Positions 1 through 7,083 of a stretch of DNA of 7,655 bases are shown here, one piece after another; position 1 is the first letter of the stretch, and each line of letters opens with the position of its first letter. The DNA comes from Chloroflexota bacterium (GTDB lineage Bacteria > Chloroflexota > Dehalococcoidia > Lucifugimonadales > Lucifugimonadaceae): positions 1 to 7,655 of the forward strand of contig JAURLM010000300.1 of assembly GCA_030831265.1 (NCBI GenBank), read 5' to 3'. The position numbers and the translations under genes are program-made. Below the pieces are notes generated by a model. The model was not told where the DNA came from, did not search any database, and saw only the letters and a list, made by a program, of their open reading frames with translations.

Positions 1-795
1 AAAGACAGGTTCGGCGCGCAGGTCCGCACGCACTACCCGACGACTACGCAGCATGAGCGCAGCATCGTCGAGCAGGAAAGCGTGGTGTTTGATGATGCCG
101 GCGTTCGAGTGGTAGTGCCTGATTTCATGGCAGAGGTTGTTGCTGAACTCAGTCACCAGGCACGTCGCAGTTCTGACGTGAACCATCGTTCCGGCGTTTC
201 CGTCCGGCTATCCATCTCGAACTACGAGACGCTTAGAAGCGCATCTCTGAAGCGGGCAATCTCGTTGAATGAGGATATTGCTGCACCGCGTATCACAGAC
301 CTGCCTGCTCTTGCCGCTTCGATGCGAGGCAAGATCGAGCTTGAGACCTTCGAGGAGGGTCGAGAGGATCGGGTGATTGAAGGGCTGACGCGAAAAGCCG
401 TTCTGGGCGTGTTTCAGCAGATCTTCCCGGAAGGTTCGTTATTCGAACTGGTTTCACAGTTTGAAGCCGGTCAGACCGCAGACACAAGTGCTAGTCGCAC
501 AGCCAGCGAATACCGGAAGATGGTTGACGAAGTGCCTGCGCTGGCAACAGTTATCGACAGGTTGCAATGTGCAGGTTCCAATGCCGAAGCTGCTTCAGCA
601 ATAGAATTTGTGCTGGAAGGGCTTCACCTGTCCCGACAGTTAAACCGTGACGTAGTAGCCGGTGGGTTCCGCTATTTGAAGCCGCCACCTCCGCCGGAGC
701 AGGGAATCGGTGGTTTGGAAATGAGCGAAGAGGAGCGAGAGAACATTCGCAGGCGAATTCGCCAGCGTCACCGACGCAACAGGGATGACGTTTAA
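1..795 (+). CDS. Magnesium-chelatase-like AAA+ ATPase, C-terminal part (5' end outside window)
   Basis: The frame is open from the first base and ends at TAA 793-795, giving 264 visible residues; the Walker A/B core lies upstream of the window. The first residues, KDRFGAQVRTHYP, match the end of the AAA+ core of the ChlI/BchI-related family, and residues 55-75 (RRSSDVNHRSGVSVRLSI) look like the sensor-2/lid segment with the conserved N-x-RSGVS-R pattern. The family consists of ATP-driven remodelling enzymes that usually work with a VWA-domain partner, and such a partner starts 17 nt downstream. Because chlorophyll-type chelatase subunits are not otherwise present, I infer a MoxR/ChlI-like chaperone role rather than metal insertion. 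The C-terminus is odd: five prolines in a row (228-232), then an acidic patch and a very basic tail (about 250-261). An internal ATG at 82 should not be used as the start. Family call is confident; substrate is unknown. Confidence 0.85.
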   Translation, partial: KDRFGAQVRTHYPTTTQHERSIVEQESVVFDDAGVRVVVPDFMAEVVAELSHQARRSSDVNHRSGVSVRLSISNYETLRSASLKRAISLNEDIAAPRITDLPALAASMRGKIELETFEEGREDRVIEGLTRKAVLGVFQQIFPEGSLFELVSQFEAGQTADTSASRTASEYRKMVDEVPALATVIDRLQCAGSNAEAASAIEFVLEGLHLSRQLNRDVVAGGFRYLKPPPPPEQGIGGLEMSEEERENIRRRIRQRHRRNRDDV

Positions 796-812
796 TCATT
801 AGGGGTACTCCG

Positions 813-2852
813 ATGACTTCCTACCACTATTCACGTTGGGACGGCACTCAGAACCCGTTCGCGCCTGACGGCGATGAACTCTTCAACGAGGTGGCTGACT
901 CACTGTTCGAATCTGGTGATCTCGAAAAATCGTTACGTGACCTGTTCCGGGCAGGAATACAGTCCCCGGACGGTCAGCGCATGCCCGGTCTGCAAGACCT
1001 TGTGAACAGGTTGCGCCAACAGCGTAACCAGCAGCTTGAACGCTTTGACATGGACTCCGTTATGGAGGACCTGCGAGAGCGGATGCGTGATGTCGTGCGG
1101 CATGAGCGGCAGGGCGCAGAGGCAAGTGTGAGGCAGGCGGAAGAGCGCATGAAGGATGTGCCTGCCGATTTACGCGACCAGATGCAATCGGCTATGGAGT
1201 TGGTGAAGAAGCGGGCAGCGGCGGCACAGGAAAAACTGGACAACCTTCCACCGAGTGTCGCTGGAACAGTAAAAGAGTTGAGCGACCACGACTTCATCGA
1301 CTCGACCGCACGCGACAAGTTCCAGGAACTTGTCGATATGCTCCGCAAACAGATGATGAGCACTGTGGCGAAGCAGGCGGCGGAGAATCTGCAAAAGATG
1401 GGGGCGGCGGAGCGCCAGGAACTGCGTGACATGATGCGCGCAATGAGCGACTTGATGGAGCAGAAGTTGCGAGGTGCTTCGGAAGAACAACTCCAGTCAC
1501 AATTCGCGAAGTGTATGGAAAGGTTCGGTCATAATTTTGGTGATGACCCGCCACGCAACTTCGATGAGTTGTTGGATCACATGCAGCAACAGTTGGCACA
1601 GGCGCAGTCGCTGATGGCCGGGATGTCACAGGAAGAACGCCAGCAACTGATGGAGGCACTCGCTGAGTCGATGGATCAGGAGACGCTGCAAGAGATGGCC
1701 CGTATGGCATCCATGCTTGAAGCGTTACGGCCGACCGCTGATTTGGCTCGCGCCTATCCGTTCATGGGGGAAGAATCCCTGACACTCGACCAGGCGATGG
1801 ACCTGATGGGGCAGCTTCAGAAGATGGACATGATGGAGCGCTCACTACAGCAGGCAGGCCGTTCGGGTGATCTTGGGTCGATAGACACGGACCAACTTGG
1901 AGAGATGCTGGGTGAAGACGCACAGAAGGCGCTAGACCAGCTTGAAGATATCAGCAAGGCCCTGGAAGAACTTGGATACATCGAACGTTCCGGTGACAAG
2001 TGGAAGCTGACAGCCCGCGCCATTCGCAAACTGGCGGACAAAGCACTGCGAGAAGTTTTCGGGAGCCTCTCAAAATCCAACGTCGGTGGACATCGAATCA
2101 CGGAGTCCGGGCAAGGTGGTGAGGTGACGGGCGACACCAGACCGTATGAGTACGGTGAAACCTTCCGGCCCAACCTGAACAAGTCACTGATGAATGCAGT
2201 TTTCCGTAGCGGGTCGGGAACTCCGGTTCGGTTCGAGTTGGAAGACTTCGAAGTTGACCGAACTGAGCACACCGTAAGTGCCGCCACAGTCCTGCTGTTG
2301 GACCAGAGCAGTTCCATGTTCAACGCTGGTAGGTGGGCCGCCGCTAAGAAAGTCACGATGGCGCTGCAGTCGCTCATCCAGGGACAGTTCCCGCGTGACC
2401 GTCTCTATATCGTCGGGTTTTCTGACCATGCCGAGGAAATACAGTTTGCTGATCTGCCAGAACTGCAACCAAACATGTGGCTGCAGGGAACCAACATGCA
2501 TCATGCGTTGATGCTGGCACGTCGAATTCTCACCAGGGAACGCGCTGGTACGAGGCAGATCATCATGGTCACCGATGGCGAACCGACCGCTCATCTTGAA
2601 GACGGAGTTCCGTACTTCAACTATCCCCCGACCCGTCGGACAGTGAGTCTTACGCTGGACGAGGTAAGGCGTTGCACGACAGCCGGAATTGTCATCAACT
2701 CCTTCATGCTTGAACGCACCAGTTACCTGACGCAGTTCATCGACTACGTATCACGGATAAATCGTGGTCGGGCGTTCTATGCCAGTCCTGGAAACCTCGG
2801 TGACTACATCCTTATCGACTACATCAATAACCGCCGTAAACGGGTGGCATGA
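813..2852 (+). CDS. VWA-domain protein with long helical N-terminus, partner of the upstream ATPase
   Basis: A 679-residue protein starting at ATG 813 with the purine-rich site AGGGG at 801-805, seven nt away. Residues about 25-345 are Gln-, Met-, Glu- and Arg-rich and look almost wholly helical, probably partly coiled coil. Residues 371-420 resemble a winged-helix-like segment (LGYIERSGDKWKLTARAIRK). Residues 440-480 hold the conserved lead-in GDTRPYEYGETFRPNL...LMNAV. The VWA domain spans about 490-675 with a complete metal-ion-dependent adhesion site: D497-x-S499-x-S501, T560 and D588 (VTDGEPT). No signal peptide or membrane segment is visible, so it should be cytoplasmic. VWA proteins of this kind dock onto hexameric AAA+ ATPases, as BchD does on BchI. 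It resembles the Rv0959-type proteins that sit beside Rv0958 in mycobacteria, from memory. The 17-nt gap suggests co-transcription with the ATPase gene. Function is unknown. Confidence 0.88.
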   Translation: MTSYHYSRWDGTQNPFAPDGDELFNEVADSLFESGDLEKSLRDLFRAGIQSPDGQRMPGLQDLVNRLRQQRNQQLERFDMDSVMEDLRERMRDVVRHERQGAEASVRQAEERMKDVPADLRDQMQSAMELVKKRAAAAQEKLDNLPPSVAGTVKELSDHDFIDSTARDKFQELVDMLRKQMMSTVAKQAAENLQKMGAAERQELRDMMRAMSDLMEQKLRGASEEQLQSQFAKCMERFGHNFGDDPPRNFDELLDHMQQQLAQAQSLMAGMSQEERQQLMEALAESMDQETLQEMARMASMLEALRPTADLARAYPFMGEESLTLDQAMDLMGQLQKMDMMERSLQQAGRSGDLGSIDTDQLGEMLGEDAQKALDQLEDISKALEELGYIERSGDKWKLTARAIRKLADKALREVFGSLSKSNVGGHRITESGQGGEVTGDTRPYEYGETFRPNLNKSLMNAVFRSGSGTPVRFELEDFEVDRTEHTVSAATVLLLDQSSSMFNAGRWAAAKKVTMALQSLIQGQFPRDRLYIVGFSDHAEEIQFADLPELQPNMWLQGTNMHHALMLARRILTRERAGTRQIIMVTDGEPTAHLEDGVPYFNYPPTRRTVSLTLDEVRRCTTAGIVINSFMLERTSYLTQFIDYVSRINRGRAFYASPGNLGDYILIDYINNRRKRVA

Positions 2853-2868
2853 ACGTCAATAATCATTC

Positions 2869-2913
2869 GTTAACAAACAGGTGGCAACGTTGAGCCGTGG
2901 TTAACATTGAACC
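2869..2913 (+). promoter_or_regulatory. Candidate PhoB-binding region upstream of phoB (weak)
   Basis: Two GTTAACA half-sites lie at 2869-2875 and 2900-2906, matching the half-site of the much better Pho box before pstC. They are 31 bp apart, so they do not form an 11-bp direct repeat with each other. Each has only a degenerate neighbour at 11 bp: GTTGAGC at 2889-2895 precedes the 2900 site, and GGTGGCA at 2880-2886 follows the 2869 site. TTGAGCC (2890-2896) and TTGAACC (2907-2913) are also repeated here. Autoregulation of phoB is common, which makes the location sensible, but the match is weak. Confidence 0.4.
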
Positions 2914-2961
2914 GGAAGCTACGTCCACGTTGCCGGTGTGTCTTCTTAACGAGACGTAGCT
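2883..2961 (+). repeat. Two interleaved inverted repeats in the phoB upstream region
   Basis: Arm A, GGCAACGT (2883-2890), is the perfect reverse complement of ACGTTGCC (2927-2934). Arm B, AGCTACGTC (2917-2925), is the perfect reverse complement of GACGTAGCT (2953-2961). The order is A, B, A', B', so the two stems cannot nest. As RNA they would form a pseudoknot-like fold or two alternative stems; as DNA they could be operator arms. Arm A includes the self-palindrome CAACGTTG (2885-2892), which makes a chance match easier. No known riboswitch is recognised. The region ends 25 nt before the phoB start. Confidence 0.4.
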
Positions 2962-2985
2962 GCCCGCAGGAATAGACGTGTATAC

Positions 2986-3726
2986 GTGCTTAAAAGCCAG
3001 GTAGCCGCCCCAGAGACGAACGTGACATCTCGTAATAAGGTCCTGCTTGTAGAGGACGACCGCAACCTCCAGGAAGCCATTCGGTACAACCTGGTTGCAG
3101 AAGGCTATGAGGTGCTGGTGACCGGTGACGGTGACAAGGCACTCTCCATGGCGCGCAACCAGAAACCGGACTTGCTTGTTCTTGATGTCATGTTGCCCGG
3201 AATGAGCGGAACCGATATCTGTCACACGTTGCGTCTGGATGGATCCACCGCAGCAATAATCATGTTGACAGCGCGTGATTCGGAAGCGGACCGCATTGTT
3301 GGTCTTGAACTTGGCGCTGACGACTACGTCGTTAAGCCTTTTTCTATGCGTGAACTCCTTGCGCGTGTTAGTGCTCAACTACGCAGGGCCACCATGTTGA
3401 ATTCAGTCACCACAACGGAAGCCACGGATGTGATTGATGTTGGTGGATTGCGCATCGATCTCGCTGGCCGTCGTGTGAAACTGGACAATAAAGAGATCGA
3501 ATTGAGACCGCGTGAGTTTGACCTCCTGGCGTTTCTCGCAGCGCGACCCGGGCGCGTGTATTCTCGCGACCAGTTGCTGCAAGAGGTCTGGGGCTTTGAT
3601 TACGCAGGTGACACCAGGACAGTGGACGTTCATGTCCGCTGGTTGCGCATGAAGATAGAAGCCAATCCTTCAGCACCATTGCGGGTACAGACCGTTCGCG
3701 GAGTGGGTTACCGGTTCAGCACCTGA
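2986..3726 (+). CDS. phoB: Phosphate regulon response regulator PhoB (OmpR/PhoB family)
   Basis: A 246-residue two-domain regulator. The receiver domain (about 17-135) has the acidic pocket E23-D24-D25, phosphoacceptor D67 (LLVLDVMLPG), switch T95 (IIMLTAR) and K117 (DDYVVKPFS). The winged-helix DNA-binding domain (about 150-246) has the family signature from ELRPREFDLLAFL to VRGVGYRFST, with recognition helix RTVDVHVRWLRMKI (211-224). It is probably phosphorylated by the kinase encoded 38 nt downstream and would activate phosphate-starvation genes such as pstC-pstA. The start is GTG 2986; a Shine-Dalgarno-like AGGAA (2968-2972) is 13 nt away, rather far. GTG 3022 in the same frame would remove 12 poorly conserved residues and is also possible. 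The name PhoB rests on the pairing with phoR and pst genes; other OmpR-family names (PhoP, RegX3) describe the same role in Gram-positive bacteria. Confidence 0.92.
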   Translation: MLKSQVAAPETNVTSRNKVLLVEDDRNLQEAIRYNLVAEGYEVLVTGDGDKALSMARNQKPDLLVLDVMLPGMSGTDICHTLRLDGSTAAIIMLTARDSEADRIVGLELGADDYVVKPFSMRELLARVSAQLRRATMLNSVTTTEATDVIDVGGLRIDLAGRRVKLDNKEIELRPREFDLLAFLAARPGRVYSRDQLLQEVWGFDYAGDTRTVDVHVRWLRMKIEANPSAPLRVQTVRGVGYRFST

Positions 3727-3764
3727 CCCTCCCCAAGCAGCTGGTAGAGGAACAGGACAAACGC

Positions 3765-5105
3765 ATGACTGGCTGGTCGCTCAGATGGCGGATACTTGCT
3801 GAAATTGTCGTGCTCGTCGTCGTCATTGCCACCGCAGGAAGCCTTTTTCACGTTGTTGGCACGGTTCTTGTGGGCATATTGGCTGTGCTCGTAGGGGCAA
3901 TACGTGCCTGGCATTTGAGTTCGCAATTTTCCCGAATGACGGAAGACGTCTTGCGAACGGCGTCTATCGACCGTTCACACCGGATCATGCCTGATGGGCC
4001 TGCCGAGTTGAGCAGGATGGCGCGTGCAGTCAACCGCCTGTCAGACCGACTTGTCGCGGCTATGGCGGATACTGACGTTGAGCGGGCTCGCCTGCGTTCG
4101 ATACTGGACACTATCAGCGAAGGCGTTCTGCTTGTAGATGCGGAGTGTTTCGTAGAGTTCGCTAACCCTTCGGCGTTGCGCCTGCTTGGTCCTGAAGATG
4201 AGTACGCACCCGGAGTCAGGCTGATATCCCTCAATAACCACTTCGACCTTAACGAAATGGCCTCAATCCCCGCACAAACGGGCAGAGAAGCACGTGCGAA
4301 ATTCGAAATACGAGCCTCCAAAAGCTTTGTACAGGCACTTGCCACACCGTTCCAAGATCGTGATGGCCGCAGAAAGACGGTGCTGCTACTCACGGACATA
4401 ACTTCGGTCAGGGTGACTGAAACGACGCGTCGGGAATTCGTGGGCAATGCCTCTCATGAATTGCGTACGCCAATCGCCGCCATCAAGGCTGCAGCGGAGA
4501 CACTCGAAGGTCGTGCTGGTGAAGATGCTGAAGCGCGGCAGAACTTCCTGGCCAGGATCCTTGAAGACACCAACCGGATGGAATTGCTTGTACATGAGAT
4601 GCTGGAACTATCACGTCTTGAATCTGGTCAGACACCGCTGCATATCATCGCTGTGAACCCAGCCCAATTCCTTGCAGATGTCCGCGACCGGTTCATTCCG
4701 CTGGCGGAAAAATCTGATTCCAGCATCGTCGTAGAGGCTCCATCAGAACTGCCGAATGTGGCTATGGATCCTCTGAAATTCGAGCAAGTGTTAACAAACC
4801 TCATAACGAATGCTTTCAACGCAAAGTCGACGGGTTGCCAGGTTGTCCTCCGGGCGAAGACGGTTGGCCGCAATGTGCAGTTCGAGGTTTCCGACAATGG
4901 GCCGGGCATTGCTGCACCTCACCTTCCTCACCTGTTTGAACGCTTTTACAAAGTCGATTCCGCTCGTACCCGTGGTGGAACCGGGCTGGGTCTGGCCATT
5001 GCGCGGCACATTGTCCAGGCACACAGCGGCGATATATCTGTCGCCAGCAAACTCGGTAGTGGAACCACGTTCACGATTCGAGTGCCGCAGTTCAAGAGTG
5101 GTTGA
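3765..5105 (+). CDS. phoR: Phosphate regulon sensor histidine kinase PhoR
   Basis: A 446-residue membrane kinase. Two hydrophobic segments, about 9-28 and 31-48, are joined by only a few residues, so there is almost no extracytoplasmic sensor domain, as is usual for PhoR. A HAMP-like linker follows (about 50-97), then a PAS domain (about 108-215). The dimerisation/phosphotransfer helix carries H231 in FVGNASHELRTPIAA. The ATPase domain shows the N box (N345 and N349), the G1 box DNGPG (377-381), the F box LFERFYK and the G2 box GGTGLGLA (404-411). All catalytic motifs are intact. ATG 3765 is preceded by AGGA (3754-3757) at seven nt. The gene follows phoB by 38 nt in the same direction, so the two are probably one transcript. 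The short membrane loop fits sensing through the Pst transporter rather than direct ligand binding; that is inference from known PhoR proteins. Confidence 0.92.
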   Translation: MTGWSLRWRILAEIVVLVVVIATAGSLFHVVGTVLVGILAVLVGAIRAWHLSSQFSRMTEDVLRTASIDRSHRIMPDGPAELSRMARAVNRLSDRLVAAMADTDVERARLRSILDTISEGVLLVDAECFVEFANPSALRLLGPEDEYAPGVRLISLNNHFDLNEMASIPAQTGREARAKFEIRASKSFVQALATPFQDRDGRRKTVLLLTDITSVRVTETTRREFVGNASHELRTPIAAIKAAAETLEGRAGEDAEARQNFLARILEDTNRMELLVHEMLELSRLESGQTPLHIIAVNPAQFLADVRDRFIPLAEKSDSSIVVEAPSELPNVAMDPLKFEQVLTNLITNAFNAKSTGCQVVLRAKTVGRNVQFEVSDNGPGIAAPHLPHLFERFYKVDSARTRGGTGLGLAIARHIVQAHSGDISVASKLGSGTTFTIRVPQFKSG

Positions 5106-5139
5106 GTGTCCTGAAATCTAGCTTTGTCTGGGCAGTGCT

Positions 5140-5159
5140 GTTAACAATCGGTTAACAAT
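5140..5159 (+). promoter_or_regulatory. Pho box: 11-bp-spaced direct repeat upstream of pstC
   Basis: GTTAACAAT occurs at 5140-5148 and again at 5151-5159, a period of exactly 11 bp. The core is TTAACA-N5-TTAACA (5141-5146, 5152-5157), which fits the PhoP box known in Bacillus (TT-A/C/T-ACA repeated with 4-6 bp between). PhoB-family dimers bind head-to-tail to 11-bp direct repeats. The site is about 90 bp before the pstC start, in the 143-bp gap after phoR, where a phosphate-controlled promoter is expected. I could not place a convincing -10 element; the TTTGATAC stretch at 5180-5187 is a weak candidate. The rest of the gap holds no gene that I can support. Confidence 0.72.
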
Positions 5160-5248
5160 GGAGGCGAATCATCGCAGGGTTTGATACGCGGTGCTAACTC
5201 CTTGTTGAGAGGTACGAAGAAATTCCATCTGCGGCGAAATCCGAACAC

Positions 5249-6175
5249 GTGAGAATCGATGCCAGGGACGTCGAACGCCTGCGTCGTCACAGGTCAAGGC
5301 AGCACCTGGAGCAGCGGGTGGTGAAGATCACCCTTCTGCTGGTCGCGCTGATCTCCGTACTGACCACAGTAGGAATACTGTTTTCCCTGCTGAAAGACGC
5401 CTTCGGCTTCTTTCTTGAGATCCCCGTCTGGGATTTCTTGTTCGGAACCAAGTGGACAGCACTGTTCATTCCGCAGCACTTCGGCGTACTGCCGCTTGTA
5501 GCAGGAACCTTGTTGGTCGCGCTTATTGCCGGTGTGATCGCCCTTGCGTTGGGAATGGGAGCGGCGATTTTCCTGTCGGAGTACGCACCAGATCGTGTGC
5601 GGAGGATTTTGAAGCCGGTCCTGGAAATCCTTGCTGGTATTCCGACGGTTGTGTATGGCTTCTTTGCCCTCAGTTTCATCACACCGCTGCTGCAAATGGT
5701 ATTTGAAGACCTGATCATCTTTAACGCCCTGAGCGCGGGTATCGTGATGGGACTGATGATCATGCCAATGGTGTCTACACTCAGCGAGGACGCAATGATC
5801 TCCGTCCCGAGATCATTGCGCGATGCTGCCTACGCACTCGGTGCCACCCGGTTCGAAGTCGCTACCAAAGTCGTTGTGCCCTCTGCACTATCCGGCATCG
5901 TGGCATCACTGATTCTTGCTGTTTCTCGGGCTATTGGAGAAACAATGATTGTCTACCTTGCGGCTGGATCAATGGCTAACCTGACCTTCAATCCGCTTGA
6001 ACCTGTCCAGACTATGACCGCGTTCATCGCACAGATTGCAACCGGTGAAACGGCGCAGGGTTCGATCGTGTTCAAGAGTATTTTTGCCGTTGGCCTATTG
6101 TTGTTCGTCGTAACGTTGGCCATGAACATTCTTGGGCGATGGGTAATCGCACGATACAGGCAGCAGTACGAATGA
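5249..6175 (+). CDS. pstC: Phosphate ABC transporter permease PstC
   Basis: A 308-residue inner-membrane permease, one half of the PstC-PstA channel that imports phosphate using ATP hydrolysed by PstB. A basic cytoplasmic N-terminus (1-25) is followed by about six hydrophobic segments, near 26-48, 82-110, 123-148, 155-178, 213-238 and 272-300. The cytoplasmic coupling loop that contacts the ATPase is clear at about 180-212 (RDAAYALGATRFEVATKVVVP), followed by SRAIGETMIVY, both typical of PstC. Length is close to the E. coli protein (319). GTG 5249 is the first standard start after the in-frame stop at 5195-5197, but it has no Shine-Dalgarno sequence at normal distance; a GAGAGG at 5207-5212 is 36 nt upstream. 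Start position is therefore uncertain; product is not. No pstS gene precedes it. Confidence 0.93.
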   Translation: MRIDARDVERLRRHRSRQHLEQRVVKITLLLVALISVLTTVGILFSLLKDAFGFFLEIPVWDFLFGTKWTALFIPQHFGVLPLVAGTLLVALIAGVIALALGMGAAIFLSEYAPDRVRRILKPVLEILAGIPTVVYGFFALSFITPLLQMVFEDLIIFNALSAGIVMGLMIMPMVSTLSEDAMISVPRSLRDAAYALGATRFEVATKVVVPSALSGIVASLILAVSRAIGETMIVYLAAGSMANLTFNPLEPVQTMTAFIAQIATGETAQGSIVFKSIFAVGLLLFVVTLAMNILGRWVIARYRQQYE

Positions 6176-7068
6176 GACTCTCGATTCAAGAAGGGACAAA
6201 GGTTAAGGCGGTACGTAGTCGTATCACGTATCGAACCTGGCGTGACCGTTTATTCCTGTCGCTCTTCACGCTGGCTGTGCTAGTCGGAGTGCTGGGTCTT
6301 TTAACCCTGCTTACTAACATTGTTATCGACGCATGGGGATGGTTGGACTGGCAATTCATCACCAGCTATGCTTCACGTCGGCCTGCGAATGCTGGCATAT
6401 TTGCTCCATTAATGGGGACCATGTGGGTGATAGCAGTCACCGGCATATTTGCTGTTCCGCTCGGTATAGGTACGGCGGTGTACCTTGAAGAATTCGCAGG
6501 AAAGAGCTGGTTCAGCCGGGTAATCCAGTTGAACATAGCGAACCTGGCGGGAGTACCGTCAATCGTTTATGGAATTCTTGGCCTGGGAATATTCGTGTTG
6601 CTGCTTGGCATGGGGCGAAGCGTACTGGCCGGTGGGCTGACTTTGACGCTTCTCATATTGCCCATCATCATAATCGCATCGCAGGAAGCGATCCGAGCCA
6701 TTCCGTCCAGCTACCGGGATGCGGCATATGCGATGGGGGCGACACGCTGGCAGGTGGTCAAGTCTGTGGTTCTCCCGCAGGCGATTCCCGGGATAATGAG
6801 TGGAGTGATTCTCGCCCTGTCACGAGCCATTGGTGAAGCAGCACCGATCCTGATGATCAGCGGCATCGTCTTCATCACCTTTGTTCCAACCAGCCCTGCA
6901 TCATCCTTCACGGTACTGCCACTACAGATACTGAACTGGACATCGCAGCCACAGGCAGATTTCCGGTCACTTGCCGCCGCAGGAATCATCGTACTGTTGG
7001 TGATGCTCCTGTCTCTCAACGCGGTCGCAATCTGGATTCGTAACCACTACCAGCAAAGCCGCAACTGA
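6172..7068 (+). CDS. pstA: Phosphate ABC transporter permease PstA
   Basis: The second permease subunit, pairing with PstC. I place the start at ATG 6172, giving 298 residues and a four-base ATGA overlap with the pstC stop, the usual mark of translational coupling. An upstream in-frame ATG at 6139 would add 11 residues and a 37-base overlap and is less likely. Hydrophobic segments lie near 27-50, 77-104, 124-146, 150-169, 205-232 and 265-288. The coupling loop is EAIRAIPSSYRDAAYAMGAT (172-191) leading into VVLPQAIPGIMSG, then SRAIGEAAPIL, characteristic of PstA. The protein ends at TGA 7066-7068, only 15 bp before the stop of the convergent gene. No pstB or phoU follows, which is unusual for this operon. 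Confidence 0.94.
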   Translation: MRLSIQEGTKVKAVRSRITYRTWRDRLFLSLFTLAVLVGVLGLLTLLTNIVIDAWGWLDWQFITSYASRRPANAGIFAPLMGTMWVIAVTGIFAVPLGIGTAVYLEEFAGKSWFSRVIQLNIANLAGVPSIVYGILGLGIFVLLLGMGRSVLAGGLTLTLLILPIIIIASQEAIRAIPSSYRDAAYAMGATRWQVVKSVVLPQAIPGIMSGVILALSRAIGEAAPILMISGIVFITFVPTSPASSFTVLPLQILNWTSQPQADFRSLAAAGIIVLLVMLLSLNAVAIWIRNHYQQSRN

Positions 7069-7083
7069 GAACGGACGAAGCTC

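Noticed and set aside
974..1432. 152-codon minus-strand frame opposite the VWA gene
   Set aside because: The translation is a Ser/Arg/Cys-rich string typical of the antisense of a Glu/Gln/Met-rich coding region.
2849..2893. 14-codon frame overlapping the VWA stop codon as ATGA
   Set aside because: Too short to support, no conserved feature, and it runs into the candidate regulatory sites.
2863..3378. 171-codon open frame on the minus strand across phoB
   Set aside because: It lies opposite the invariant receiver-domain codons of phoB and covers the phoB control region; its translation has no recognisable domain and it has no convincing ribosome-binding site.
3848..4447. 199-codon minus-strand frame opposite phoR
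   Set aside because: Ser/Arg-rich antisense of well-conserved membrane, HAMP and PAS coding sequence; no domain seen.
4791..4796. Another TTAACA inside phoR
   Set aside because: It encodes the conserved Leu-Thr of the kinase N-box region and has no partner at 11 bp, so it is explained by coding.
5158..5184. Eight-codon reading frame (MEANHRRV) just after the Pho box, a possible leader peptide
   Set aside because: Its ATG overlaps the Pho-box repeat and has no ribosome-binding site; no run of regulatory codons and no attenuator hairpin is seen.
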